DNA from: Streptomyces omiyaensis | Lineage (GTDB): Bacteria > Actinomycetota > Actinomycetes > Streptomycetales > Streptomycetaceae | Reading direction: 5' to 3' | NCBI RefSeq assembly: GCF_014650895.1 | Contig: NZ_BMVV01000009.1 | Coordinates: 127,102-191,101 of the forward strand | DNA length: 64,000 nucleotides | Part shown: piece by piece, positions 43,563-52,028 of the stretch | Numbering within the stretch: the stretch's first letter is position 1 | Layout of the letters: each line of letters starts with the position of its first letter | Notes under the pieces: generated by a model | Seen by the model: only the letters and a program-made list of their open reading frames with translations | What the model was told of the DNA's origin: nothing | Databases searched by the model: none | Program-made: the position numbers and the translations under genes

Positions 43563-45203
43563 TCACGCCGGCCGCCCGGCGATCGTTCCCCGGTTGCGGA
43601 TGGGGCTCTTCCGCGCGGCGTCCCGGCGCAGCGCGCGTCCCGGCCGTGCCCCCGTCACCTCGCCGCCGCGCAGCACGCACTCCCCTGCCACCAGCACGTC
43701 GCGGACACCCGTCGCGTACTGCCACGGGTCGGCGAAGGTGGCGCGGTCGGTCACGGCGGCCGGGTCCAGGACGACGACATCCGCGACCTGGCCGGGGGCC
43801 AGGGTGCCCCGGTCGGGCAGCGGAAGGCGGGACGCGGGCAGCGAGGTCATCTTGCGTACGGCGTCGGCGAGTTCGAGGACCCGGTTCTCGCGGACGTAGT
43901 GGCCGATGACCCGGGCGAAGGTGCCGAAGTTCCGCGGATGGGGGTGGCCGTCGCCCGGGGCGTGCAGGACCCAGCCGTCGCTGGCGACGGCACTGGAAGG
44001 ATGGCGCAGCACGGTGTCGACGTCGTCCTCCGCCATCGCGTGGTTGACGATCATCACCTCGCCCCGGTGCGCGGCCAGCACGTTCAGGACCGCGGCGGCC
44101 GGCTCGACGTCCTCGTCGCGGGCGACGTCGGCGATGCTGTCGCCGATCCGGTCGCTGTAGCGGCCCGGGCCCATCATGGCGAGGACGACACCTTCGGGCA
44201 GGAAGGTACGGCCCACCGCCGGACGGAGGCCGGCGAGGATCCGTTCGTGGGTCTCGGGGTCGGCGAGGCGTTCCAGGAGCGCGGCGGGTCCGCCGTCCAT
44301 GGCCCAGTCGGGCAGCCGGGAGGTCAGCCGGGTCGAGGAGGCGGTGTACGGATACACGTCGCAGGCCACGTCCAGGCCGTCGCGCACCGCCGTGTCGATC
44401 ATCGCGAGGGCGGTGTCCACCGCGCCGTGGTTGGCCGGCCCCATCGCCTTCAGGTGGGAGATCTGGAGACGCACCCGGGAAGCGGTCGCCACGTCGAGGG
44501 CTTCCCGCACGGCCTCGATCAGGTGGTCGCCCTCGTCGCGCATGTGCGTGGCGTAGAGCAGGTCGTGGGCTGCCGCCTCGCGGGCCAGCGCCACGATCTC
44601 GTCGGTGCTCGCGAAGGAGCCCGGGGCGTAGATCAGTCCGGTGGACATCCCGAAGGCCCCCTGAGCGGCGGCGGTCGCCAACAGGGCGCGCATGGAAGCG
44701 AGTTCCGCGTCCCCCGCGGGGGCGCGCCCGGTTCCCATCACGGCGGTGCGCAGGGCGCCGTGACCGATGAGCGGAGCGATGTTGAGCGCGGGGCGGGCCT
44801 CGTCCACTGCGGCCGCGAAGGCGTCGAGGTCGTACCACCGGCCACCGGCGGGCGTGCCGGGACCCGCCGCGTCCCGGCCCTCGTCGGGGGCCTGCGGGAA
44901 GGGTGACAGCCCGCAGTTGCCGGTGACGAGGGTCGTCACGCCCTGTCGCAGACAGGCCTCGGCGTCGGGCATGGCCAGGACGGAGAAGTCGGCGTGGGAG
45001 TGCAGGTCGATGAAGCCCGGGGTGACGGTGAGTCCGGCCGCGTCCAGCACCGTGGTGGCGGTCGCCGTCGGGGCGGGCTCCCCCACGTGGACGATACGGC
45101 CCCCGCGCACGGCGAGGTCTGCGCGGCGCGGGGCCGCGCCCGTCCCGTCGATCACCGTTCCACCGGTGATCAGCACGTCGTACGGGGCGGTCTGTTCGGG
45201 CAT
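43563..45203 (-). CDS. N-acyl-D-amino-acid deacylase (D-aminoacylase)
   Basis: A 546-residue amidohydrolase. The metal-binding H68-S-H70 lies in GFIDLHSHADF, later blocks are LVTGNCGLSPFP, YATHMRDEGD, QISHLKAMGP and SDGWVLHAPG, and the sequence ends with the small beta domain GTLAPGQVADVVVLDP. This is the order seen in D-aminoacylases that release D-amino acids from N-acyl forms using zinc. It is the last gene of a minus-strand set (PLP enzyme, permease, deacylase). ATG at 45203 was chosen from the family start (PYDVLITGGTVIDGTG). Confidence 0.92.
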   Translation of the reverse strand: MPEQTAPYDVLITGGTVIDGTGAAPRRADLAVRGGRIVHVGEPAPTATATTVLDAAGLTVTPGFIDLHSHADFSVLAMPDAEACLRQGVTTLVTGNCGLSPFPQAPDEGRDAAGPGTPAGGRWYDLDAFAAAVDEARPALNIAPLIGHGALRTAVMGTGRAPAGDAELASMRALLATAAAQGAFGMSTGLIYAPGSFASTDEIVALAREAAAHDLLYATHMRDEGDHLIEAVREALDVATASRVRLQISHLKAMGPANHGAVDTALAMIDTAVRDGLDVACDVYPYTASSTRLTSRLPDWAMDGGPAALLERLADPETHERILAGLRPAVGRTFLPEGVVLAMMGPGRYSDRIGDSIADVARDEDVEPAAAVLNVLAAHRGEVMIVNHAMAEDDVDTVLRHPSSAVASDGWVLHAPGDGHPHPRNFGTFARVIGHYVRENRVLELADAVRKMTSLPASRLPLPDRGTLAPGQVADVVVLDPAAVTDRATFADPWQYATGVRDVLVAGECVLRGGEVTGARPGRALRRDAARKSPIRNRGTIAGRPA

Positions 45204-45262
45204 GTCGCGCTCGCTTCCGGAGGGTGGTGCGGTCGAGGAAAGGGCGGTGGGCGGCCGGGGTC

Positions 45263-46699
45263 TCACAGGATCAGCGCCAGCAGCGCCGTGTACAGCGCAC
45301 ACGCCGGGACGAGCAGGGCCCAGCCGGTGCCGAGGAGGTAGGGCAGCCGGTCGGCGCGGGCCAGGCCCATGGCGCCGACCATGTTGGCGTTGGGCAGGGG
45401 GCCGTACGTGTCGGCCTTGGACGCCCACAGCAGGACGATCACCCAGGCGGCCGGACCGATGCCCAGCTCCGTGCCGAGCGGGCCGAACACCTCGCCGATC
45501 AGGATGACCTGGGCGGCGGTGGCGCCGGGCACGCCGACCCAGCCGAGGGCCGCGACGGCGAGGGCCAGGGGCAGGGCCGCCATGTGGGACAGCTGCGATC
45601 CGAAGGTGTCCAGGACGACGTCGTACGGCTTGAGCAGGTCGATGAAGCCGAAGAGGGCGGCCAGCATCCAGAACAGCACCAGCATCGGCAGCATGCGGCG
45701 GGCCCCGGTGAGCAGGGCCCGGCCCGCGCGCCGTGGCGACAGTCCGGCCGCCGTCGCCGTGACCAGCGCCATCAGCGGCAGGGCGACGAGCGGGAAGGTG
45801 GTGCCCGCCTTGGTCGCGGTGGCGTGGACGACCGTCACGGCGAGGGCCAGCGCGAAGGCCCACGTCGCACGCCGGGTGCGGGCCGTGGGGCCGGCGCCGG
45901 TGCTCGCGCTCGGTCCGGTGACCTCGCCGGGGTGGTAGAAGTCCTCGCGGGCCGCGCTGCTGCGCTGCACCCAGGGCACGACGACCGCCGCGAGCACCAG
46001 GGAGAGCAGGACCAGGGGACCGGCGCCGACCGTGACATACGTGAGGTAACCGACGTCCGCGGTGTTCATGATGGCGATGTTCGAGCCGGCGAACGGTGCG
46101 AGGGCGAGGCCCGCGCACCCGCCGAGGAACATGGTCGCGGCCGTGGCGGACCGGGTGAACCCGGCGTTCGCGGCGATGGGGACGAGCAGCGGCGCGGCGA
46201 TCGCGAGGGCTCCCGCGAGCGTGCCGAGCGCGGCGACCAGCACCAGGCAGGCGAGCAGCATGCCGTACATGAGGACCGTGGTGCCGTGTCCGTCGACGAT
46301 CCGCATGATGCCGCGCACGAGGGCGTCGGCGACGCCCGTGACCCGAAGCACCTCGCCGGTCGCCGCGCCGAACACGATGATCACGCCGATGACGGTGACC
46401 GGGTCGATCACCGATGCCGCGAGGACGTCGCCTGTTTCTGCGGGCGGCGGCAGCGCGACGAGGACGGAGCCGGCCAGCGCGAGAGCGGTGACCAGGAGGA
46501 GGTCCATGCCGGTCAGGGCGAGCACGGCGTACAGGGCGATCGGCAACAGGCCCCAGGCCGTCGGGCCGTGGGTGAGCAGCCCCACCACGAGGCTGGCCGC
46601 GAGGGCGACGGCCGCGGCCGGCAGGAGGACGACGCGACGGCGTGGCTTTGGGCGGGGAGGGGCGTCGGTGTGGGTGCCGTTTGCGGCGGACACGGGCAT
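45263..46699 (-). CDS. Permease of the GntP/ion-transporter-like group
   Basis: A 478-residue protein with about twelve hydrophobic segments, in two halves separated by a hydrophilic loop near residue 265 (REDFYHPGEVTGPS). Gly-rich re-entrant pieces such as FLGGCAGLALAPFAGSNIAI and GVPGATAAQVILIGEVFG are typical of GntP/DcuC/CitM-type organic-anion symporters. It lies between the PLP enzyme and the D-aminoacylase, so it may import N-acyl-amino acids or export an amine or acid product (inference). Confidence 0.82.
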   Translation of the reverse strand: MPVSAANGTHTDAPPRPKPRRRVVLLPAAAVALAASLVVGLLTHGPTAWGLLPIALYAVLALTGMDLLLVTALALAGSVLVALPPPAETGDVLAASVIDPVTVIGVIIVFGAATGEVLRVTGVADALVRGIMRIVDGHGTTVLMYGMLLACLVLVAALGTLAGALAIAAPLLVPIAANAGFTRSATAATMFLGGCAGLALAPFAGSNIAIMNTADVGYLTYVTVGAGPLVLLSLVLAAVVVPWVQRSSAAREDFYHPGEVTGPSASTGAGPTARTRRATWAFALALAVTVVHATATKAGTTFPLVALPLMALVTATAAGLSPRRAGRALLTGARRMLPMLVLFWMLAALFGFIDLLKPYDVVLDTFGSQLSHMAALPLALAVAALGWVGVPGATAAQVILIGEVFGPLGTELGIGPAAWVIVLLWASKADTYGPLPNANMVGAMGLARADRLPYLLGTGWALLVPACALYTALLALIL

Positions 46700-46741
46700 G
46701 GTCGGTCCTCGGATCGCGCGTGCGGGGGCGGGGCGTGGGGA

Positions 46742-48109
46742 TCAGGAGGCGGTTCGCGCCGTGGTCAGGGCGAGCAGCCCGTCGGCGTGCCGGGCGCCGC
46801 TCTCCGCGGCGATCTCGTCGAGGGTCTGCGCGTCGCGTACGGGTGCGCAGCGCACGGTCCCGCCGTCGAGGGCGTACCCGTGGACGGCGGGGCGGGGCAG
46901 GCTGTTGTACGCCCACGGCGTCGAGAAGTAGTAGGCGCCCGTGTCGCGGAGGACGACGAAGTCGCCTTCCTCCAGGACGGGCAGTTCGCGTGCGGAGGCG
47001 ACGACGTCGCCCGCGAAGCAGCACGGTCCCGCGAGGTCCTGGGGCACGGTCGGCCCGTGCTTCGGCCTGCCGTCCGCGTCGAAGGCGCCCACCCGCAACG
47101 GCCAGGCCTCCGGCATGAAGACCGTGCGCGTCGCGGTCTGCGCGCCCGCGTGGGTCACGGCGATCCGGCGGCCGCCGGCCTCCTTGGCGTACTCGACGCG
47201 GGCGGCGATGAAGCCGTTCTTGGCCAGCAGCGACCTGCCGAACTCGGTCACCAGGCCGTAGCGGCCCTCGAACAGGGCGGGCACGGCGGTGCGCAACGCG
47301 GTGACGTAGTCGTCGTAGGTGGGGCGCACCGCGTCGTCGGTGAAGTTCACCGGGAGGCCGCCGCCGATGTCGAGGCTCGTGACCTGGCGCCGGCGGAGGC
47401 GGTCGTTGATCTCCTCCGCGAGCCGGTACGTCTCGGCGATGCCCTCGGCGATCAGCTCCAACGGGCAGCCCTGGGAGCCGACGTGGGCGTGCAGCCGCGT
47501 CAGCCAGGGCCGCTCGGCGAACGCCCGGTGGACGCGTTCGCGGGCGCCCTCGTCGCGCAGCGCCACACCGAACTTCGACGTCGACGTCGCCGTGCTCATC
47601 GCGCCGATGGAGCCGCCGCCGACCTGGGGGTTGACGCGCAGCCCGATCACGGAGGCGCAGCCGGCGGGGCGAAGCGCGTCGATGCGGTCGAGTTCGTCGA
47701 GGTTGTCGGCGTTGAGGGCGATGCCGAGGGCGAGTGCCTCGGCTATCTCCTCGCGGGTCTTGGCGGGCGAGTCGAGCACGATGCGGGCCGGGTCGCATCC
47801 GGCGTCGAGGGCGAGGCGCAGTTCGCCGGGGCTCGCCACTTCGCAGCCCATGCCCTGGTCGGTGAGGAGCCGCAGCACCGGTACCAGGGAGGACGCCTTC
47901 ACCGCGAAGGTGTGCAGCACGTCGGGGACCGCGTCGAAGGCCGTGCGCAGGGCGCGGACGCCGGCGCGGACGCCGTCCGTGTCGATGAATCCGGCCACCG
48001 GCTGGTGGGTGCCGAGCAGCCCGTGGTCGAGCGCGTGCCGAAGGACCCGGGAGACCCGGTCGACGGATGCGGTGGGCGGGTGCGGGACGGCGTCAGGATG
48101 CGCGTTCAC
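46742..48109 (-). CDS. Fold-III PLP decarboxylase (LysA/ornithine-decarboxylase-like)
   Basis: A 455-residue protein. The PLP Lys is K71 in HTFAVKAS; GCEVASPGELRLAL, LHAHVGSQGCPLEL, SLDIGGGLPVNF and VLRDTGAYYFST are in the positions of the diaminopimelate/ornithine decarboxylase family. The usual EPGR is EFGR, and the catalytic Cys loop reads GPCCFAGD. The substrate may be a D- or N-substituted amino acid rather than diaminopimelate, as suggested by the neighbouring D-aminoacylase and PucR regulator. GTG at 48109 has a weak ribosome site. Confidence 0.88.
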   Translation of the reverse strand: MNAHPDAVPHPPTASVDRVSRVLRHALDHGLLGTHQPVAGFIDTDGVRAGVRALRTAFDAVPDVLHTFAVKASSLVPVLRLLTDQGMGCEVASPGELRLALDAGCDPARIVLDSPAKTREEIAEALALGIALNADNLDELDRIDALRPAGCASVIGLRVNPQVGGGSIGAMSTATSTSKFGVALRDEGARERVHRAFAERPWLTRLHAHVGSQGCPLELIAEGIAETYRLAEEINDRLRRRQVTSLDIGGGLPVNFTDDAVRPTYDDYVTALRTAVPALFEGRYGLVTEFGRSLLAKNGFIAARVEYAKEAGGRRIAVTHAGAQTATRTVFMPEAWPLRVGAFDADGRPKHGPTVPQDLAGPCCFAGDVVASARELPVLEEGDFVVLRDTGAYYFSTPWAYNSLPRPAVHGYALDGGTVRCAPVRDAQTLDEIAAESGARHADGLLALTTARTAS

Positions 48110-48243
48110 GTGCCGGCTTTCGTCGTGGGGTGCGGAAGGAAGTGGCACGAGCTTCCGGTGTCGGCGGGCTCCGCGTCTTCGTCGCCCCGGACAAAACCGC
48201 GGCGATTCCCTGTCCACCAGGAACAACACCGCGACAAAACGGA
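48110..48243. promoter_or_regulatory. Promoter region of the D-acylamino-acid gene set
   Basis: The gap carries two direct GACAAAAC elements (48190-48197 and 48233-48240) about two score bases apart and, between them, TTCCCTGTCCACCAGGAA (48206-48223), an interrupted inverted repeat. PucR-type activators often bind such spaced sites. The gap separates the PLP-enzyme start from the 3' end of the pucR-like gene, so it drives only the enzyme genes. Confidence 0.45.
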
Positions 48244-49899
48244 TCAAGTGCTTTCCGGTGGCCGTCCGTCGGCGGTGTCGGCGAGGCGGACCGCCAGGGT
48301 GACGACCAGCCGGGTGTCGGGGTCGTCGAGGTCGATCCCGAAGCGCTCGCGCGCCCTCCGCAGCCGGTAGCGCAGGGTGTTGGGGTGCACGACGAGGCGC
48401 TGCGCGGCGCGCGGGATGTCGCCGCCCGCGTCGAGGTAGGCGGCGAGCGAGCGGACCAGCTCTCCTCCGGCGGAGAAGTCGGCCGTGAGCAGGTCGTGAA
48501 CCGCCCCGCCGTGCCGCTGCCACACGGGCCGGACGGCGTCGAGGAGCCGCAGCACCGTCACCGTGTGCGCCACGTCGCCGTGGCCCGCGTACCGCGCGGC
48601 AGGGACTGACGCCCCGGAGGGGCGTGCCGCGCGCTCGCGCAGGGCACGGACGACCCATCGGGCCTGCTCGCAGGAGTCCGCGGCGTGGATCGGCGTCGGG
48701 ACCATGGGGCCGACGCCGATCCACACCGGGGGCGCGTCGGGCAGGGCGGTGGCCAGGGAGTCGAGTTCGCGGGCAAGTCCCAGCGCCTCGCGCCCGTCCC
48801 CCTCGGGCAGGGGCAGCAGCACGGTGATCCGGTCGCTCTCCCTCATGACCCGCACGTCGGGACGGTGCGCCGTCGCCTGCAGCCACAGGGCCTGAAGGCT
48901 GCGCTCGGTGGCATCGCCCGTCGGGCGGTCCCGCTCCGCGACGACCACGGCGCACGGCGTCTCGGGCGCCAGTCCGAGCGACCACAGGTGCGAGCCCGCG
49001 TCGCCCTCGCCGCCCAGCAGGCCGCGCAGCGCGTGCTCCTCCCGGCGCCGGTTGACGGCCGTCCGCAGGCGGTGCTGCAGGAGGTGGGGCACGGCGACGT
49101 CGGCGGCGCGCCGCAGCGCCTCCTCGGCGTCCGGGGAGAAGCTGCTGCCGTCGGCCGCCGCCCAGATGGAGCCGAGCATCTCCCCACCGCTGCGGATGGC
49201 GACGACGAGCCGCTCGGGGTCGCCCTCGTCGGCGGCGCGGTGGATGACGTCGCGGGAGGTCCACAGCGCGCGCAGCAGTCCGCTGCGCCGCAGTTGCGCG
49301 ACGCGCCGGTCGGGCACCTTGCCGCCGAGGATCGTCGAGGTGCGCTCGGGGTCGGCGGCGGTGCTGGTCGCGGAGTGCGCGAGCAGACGGAACCGGGTGT
49401 CCTCGATGGTGATGGATGCCCGGCAGTAGCGGGCCACCTCCTGGGCCAGTACGGCGAGACCGCCGCCCGCGATGTCCCCCGCGAGCCGGTCCCCGCTCCC
49501 CACGGCCGCGAACGCCATTGCCGAGCGGAGGAGTTCGACGGTGTCGGCCCAGTCCGCCCACGCGGCCCGCTCCAGCAGCGCGACGCCGGTCTCCCGCGCG
49601 GCCGCGACGACCTCCTCGAACGGCGGCTCGGCGCCGCGGCTTCTGACGACCACCGCGGCGGCGCCCCGCCGGGCTGCCTCCCGCACGGCGCCCGCCGCCG
49701 CCCCGGGCTCGCTCCCCGGCCCCGCCGCCAGGACGACGCGCCCGTCGTGCGGCCGCTCGGCCCCTTCGTCGCCGATGACCACGCCCCGCACGACGACGTC
49801 CTGCCCGGTGGGAGCCAGCAGCAGACGCAGGAGGCCGTCCTCGTCGTGGGCGAGCAGCTGACGCAGGGTGACGTCCGTCGGCGGGGAAGCGGGGATCAT
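48244..49899 (-). CDS. PucR-family transcriptional regulator
   Basis: A 551-residue regulator: N-terminal PucR-like sensor (about 1-130), a GAF/GGDEF-like middle (SITIEDTRFRLLAHS, RLVVAIRSGGEMLGSIW) and a C-terminal HTH_30 with SLAAYLDAGGDIPRAAQRL and HPNTLRYRLRRARERFG. PucR proteins activate purine, amino-acid or proline catabolism genes in response to the substrate. It lies upstream of, and on the same strand as, the decarboxylase-permease-deacylase genes and is their likely activator. ATG at 49899 is the family start. Confidence 0.93.
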   Translation of the reverse strand: MIPASPPTDVTLRQLLAHDEDGLLRLLLAPTGQDVVVRGVVIGDEGAERPHDGRVVLAAGPGSEPGAAAGAVREAARRGAAAVVVRSRGAEPPFEEVVAAARETGVALLERAAWADWADTVELLRSAMAFAAVGSGDRLAGDIAGGGLAVLAQEVARYCRASITIEDTRFRLLAHSATSTAADPERTSTILGGKVPDRRVAQLRRSGLLRALWTSRDVIHRAADEGDPERLVVAIRSGGEMLGSIWAAADGSSFSPDAEEALRRAADVAVPHLLQHRLRTAVNRRREEHALRGLLGGEGDAGSHLWSLGLAPETPCAVVVAERDRPTGDATERSLQALWLQATAHRPDVRVMRESDRITVLLPLPEGDGREALGLARELDSLATALPDAPPVWIGVGPMVPTPIHAADSCEQARWVVRALRERAARPSGASVPAARYAGHGDVAHTVTVLRLLDAVRPVWQRHGGAVHDLLTADFSAGGELVRSLAAYLDAGGDIPRAAQRLVVHPNTLRYRLRRARERFGIDLDDPDTRLVVTLAVRLADTADGRPPEST

Positions 49900-50305
49900 G
49901 CCGCCAGCATACGAACCGGTGCCGGCCGCCCCGGGCCGGTGCCCGGCGGCTGATCGCACGCCGCGCACGCTCGGCCCCCGGGGTTCGCCCCACCGCCGGG
50001 TCCGGCCGCGAACGGCGCGGTCGGCGCGGTGACGGCGGTGCAGACGACCACGCCGGCACCGCCGTCACCGCGCCGACCGGACCCGCTGTCGCCCCGGCGG
50101 CTGGTGGACCGCCCCGCCCGCCGCCGCACACCCGCCGCCGCACACCGCCCACCCGCCGCCGCCGACCCGGCGACCTGCGACGCATACCCGCCGCAGGCGA
50201 CAAGGACTCCAGCACTGATCCACTGCTCGTCGGGAAGACCCCCCATGCCCCCATCATGATCATCGCGAAGCGAGGTGCGGACCGGAACCCGGTCGGAAGC
50301 GCGAC
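49900..50305. other. 406-base gap upstream of the PucR gene
   Basis: Contains the pucR promoter region, a large perfect hairpin (listed separately) and CCGCCGCACACCC-type low complexity at about 50120-50160. A minus-strand frame from 50246 has poor codon bias and no ribosome site, so no gene is called. Confidence 0.45.
50019..50078. terminator. Perfect 22-bp hairpin in the DoxX-PucR gap
   Basis: Arms 50019-50040 (GGTCGGCGCGGTGACGGCGG...) and 50057-50078 are exact reverse complements over 22 bases with a 16-base loop. It is 120 bases upstream of the PucR start and 228 bases after the DoxX stop, so it may end DoxX transcription or have another structural role. Confidence 0.6.
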
Positions 50306-50815
50306 CTAACCGGCGGGGACCCCGCGGGCCCTCCGCGTCCCCGTCGGTCGCACCGGTCCGTGCGCCCACAGGGCGATGCCGATGAAGAGCAGCTGCTCCG
50401 GGATCCTGAACCACAGCGGGGTGGCCGGTCCTCCGTCGAAGGGGACGTCCGAGACGGCCGCGTGGATGTTGGCCGGCAGCATCAGGACGAACAGCGCGGC
50501 CAGCCCGAGTCCGGCCGCCGGCCGGGTGGACGCCCGGAGGAGTCCGGCGGCGCCCGCGAGTTCCAGCACGCCGGTGACGTACACCGCCAGGTGGGGGAGG
50601 GGCACGAACGGCGGGACCATCGCCACGAGATCCGCGTGGCCGGGCATCGGCCCGAAGTCCGCGGGGACGAAGTGCGCGCTCGCCGTGAAGACGAGCATCA
50701 CGGCGAGGCCGTGCACCACGGACTCCCGCCAGGTCGCGAAGCGGCGGACGCCGCACGCGCCGAGCAGCCGGAAGAGCACGGAGGGGACGGCGAGCAGCAT
50801 GAGCGTGCCGAACAT
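50306..50815 (-). CDS. DoxX-family membrane protein
   Basis: A 169-residue protein with four hydrophobic segments: VVHGLAVMLVFTASAHF, LAVYVTGVLELAGAAGLL, AAGLGLAALFVLMLPANIHAA and LWFRIPEQLLFIGIALWAHG. The VTGVLELAGAAGLL and PANIHAA blocks are typical of DoxX. Members work in thiosulfate or redox membrane complexes or remain uncharacterised. A TATTAT-containing palindrome lies 36 bases upstream of the ATG, suggesting tight regulation by a PadR/MarR-like protein, none of which is encoded next to it. Confidence 0.88.
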   Translation of the reverse strand: MFGTLMLLAVPSVLFRLLGACGVRRFATWRESVVHGLAVMLVFTASAHFVPADFGPMPGHADLVAMVPPFVPLPHLAVYVTGVLELAGAAGLLRASTRPAAGLGLAALFVLMLPANIHAAVSDVPFDGGPATPLWFRIPEQLLFIGIALWAHGPVRPTGTRRARGVPAG

Positions 50816-50850
50816 GGAGCGGACCCCTTTCGGTCGTCGAGGACGCCAAC

Positions 50851-50880
50851 AATGGATAATAGCACTCTCTACTATCCATT
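50851..50880 (-). promoter_or_regulatory. Palindromic operator/promoter of the DoxX gene
   Basis: AATGGATAATAG (50851-50862) and CTACTATCCATT (50869-50880) form an inverted repeat with one mismatch and a 6-base spacer. The TATTAT/TACTAT parts resemble -10 boxes, so a bound repressor would block RNA polymerase. The site is strikingly AT-rich for this genome. Confidence 0.65.
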
Positions 50881-50936
50881 GAGGGGGGCGAGGAGTTGAA
50901 CGGCGCCGTGGGGGAAGGGAGTTCGCCTCCTTCGGC

Positions 50937-51776
50937 TCACCTGCGAGGCGTCGTGCCCCGGTTGCCGAGCCGCTCCGCGAGGAAGGCGATGATCTCGTCG
51001 CGGGCCCGCAGGGTGGGGTGGCCGGCCGTGTCCACGAGATGGGCCGTGACGACGCTGTGCGCGGAGCCCACGGCGTCGCGGAAGAAGGGCGGCGGGTCCG
51101 GGTTCGCCGCGCCGGCCGGCAGGACCCGCCCGTCGAACGCGTCACCGAGCAGCGCGCGGTACGCGGCGAACCGCCGTCCCGTGCACCACCGGTCGTCCTC
51201 GAAGCGGTACGCGAGCACCTTCAGGCCGTCCCGCCGGACCCGGTCGGCCACGGCCGAGGCGTCGGCCGCGCTCAGTTCGAGCCCCGCCGGATCGTCGAGC
51301 GGCAGCGACGGGTGGTTCACCACCGGTGCCACGACGGCGGGTTCGAGCACCATGGAGAGGGCGAAGTTGCCGGTGAAGCAGAGGCCGATGGCCCCGACCC
51401 CCGGCCCGCCCCGCTCCGCGTGCGCCGCCCGCGCCAGGCCCCGCAGCCACGCCACCACCGGACTCGTGCCCCCGCCCGCGAAGGCCCGGAACTCGGCGGC
51501 GACGCAGGCGCGCCGCAGGACGCCCTCCGCCGGCGCGGTCCGCGGATAGGCCCCGTCGACCCCGAACAGCGAGGGCACGTACACGGAGAACCCCGCGTCC
51601 CGCACCCACCGCGCGAACCGCGCCACGTCCGGACTGATGCCCGGCATCTCCGGCATGACGACGACCGCGGGTCCCGCGCCCGAGACGTACACGCGCTTGC
51701 CGACGCCCTCCACCTCGACGTCCCGCCGCCCGAAGTCGTCCAGCGGGTCGTCGTCCTGTTTCTGTCCGCTCGTCAT
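50937..51776 (-). CDS. Dienelactone hydrolase-family protein
   Basis: A 279-residue alpha/beta hydrolase of the DLH type. The nucleophile Cys is C133 in GAIGLCFTGNFAL (family GxCxGG), and the catalytic His is in TAGHPTLRARDEIIAF near the end; GPAVVVMPEMPGISPDV forms the oxyanion strand. DLH enzymes hydrolyse dienelactones or other esters. It is transcribed toward the DoxX promoter and is divergent from the GlxA-type regulator, across a region of heptamer repeats. Confidence 0.9.
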   Translation of the reverse strand: MTSGQKQDDDPLDDFGRRDVEVEGVGKRVYVSGAGPAVVVMPEMPGISPDVARFARWVRDAGFSVYVPSLFGVDGAYPRTAPAEGVLRRACVAAEFRAFAGGGTSPVVAWLRGLARAAHAERGGPGVGAIGLCFTGNFALSMVLEPAVVAPVVNHPSLPLDDPAGLELSAADASAVADRVRRDGLKVLAYRFEDDRWCTGRRFAAYRALLGDAFDGRVLPAGAANPDPPPFFRDAVGSAHSVVTAHLVDTAGHPTLRARDEIIAFLAERLGNRGTTPRR

Positions 51777-51882
51777 GACAGGCAGGATGGGGGGAGCGAC
51801 GCCTCCCGGAGAACCGGCGATGTCGCCTGATCCCCGGGGGATCCCGCCACGGGTGTGGTGGTCGTTCCCTTGTCCGTACATC

Positions 51883-51931
51883 GTGGTCGGTGGTCGGTGG
51901 TCGGTGGTCGGTGGTCGGTGGTCGGCGGTCG
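51883..51931. repeat. (GTGGTCG)n heptamer tandem repeat
   Basis: Six perfect and one imperfect copy of GTGGTCG, in the gap between the divergent DLH and GlxA-type genes. A second heptamer repeat follows shortly after. Confidence 0.95.
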
Positions 51932-51955
51932 GACGGCGGTGCCGTGGTTCCCGGC

Positions 51956-51986
51956 CCGTCGTCCGTCGTCCGTCGTCCGTCGCCCG
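51956..51986. repeat. (GTCCGTC)n heptamer tandem repeat
   Basis: Three perfect copies of GTCCGTC (51961-51981) flanked by partial copies, 25 bases after the (GTGGTCG)n tract. Confidence 0.85.
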
Positions 51987-52028
51987 TGGCTCCTCGTCCG
52001 CTGTCCCCCGGCCCGTCGGAGGTGGCCC

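Noticed and set aside
45204..47798. A minus-strand frame of 1411 codons that includes the D-aminoacylase
   Set aside because: The part upstream of 45203 is a shadow of the permease and decarboxylase genes; the family N-terminus is at 45203.
50019..50246. A small minus-strand gene starting near 50246
   Set aside because: No ribosome site, weak third-position bias, and the frame runs through a perfect hairpin and low-complexity sequence.
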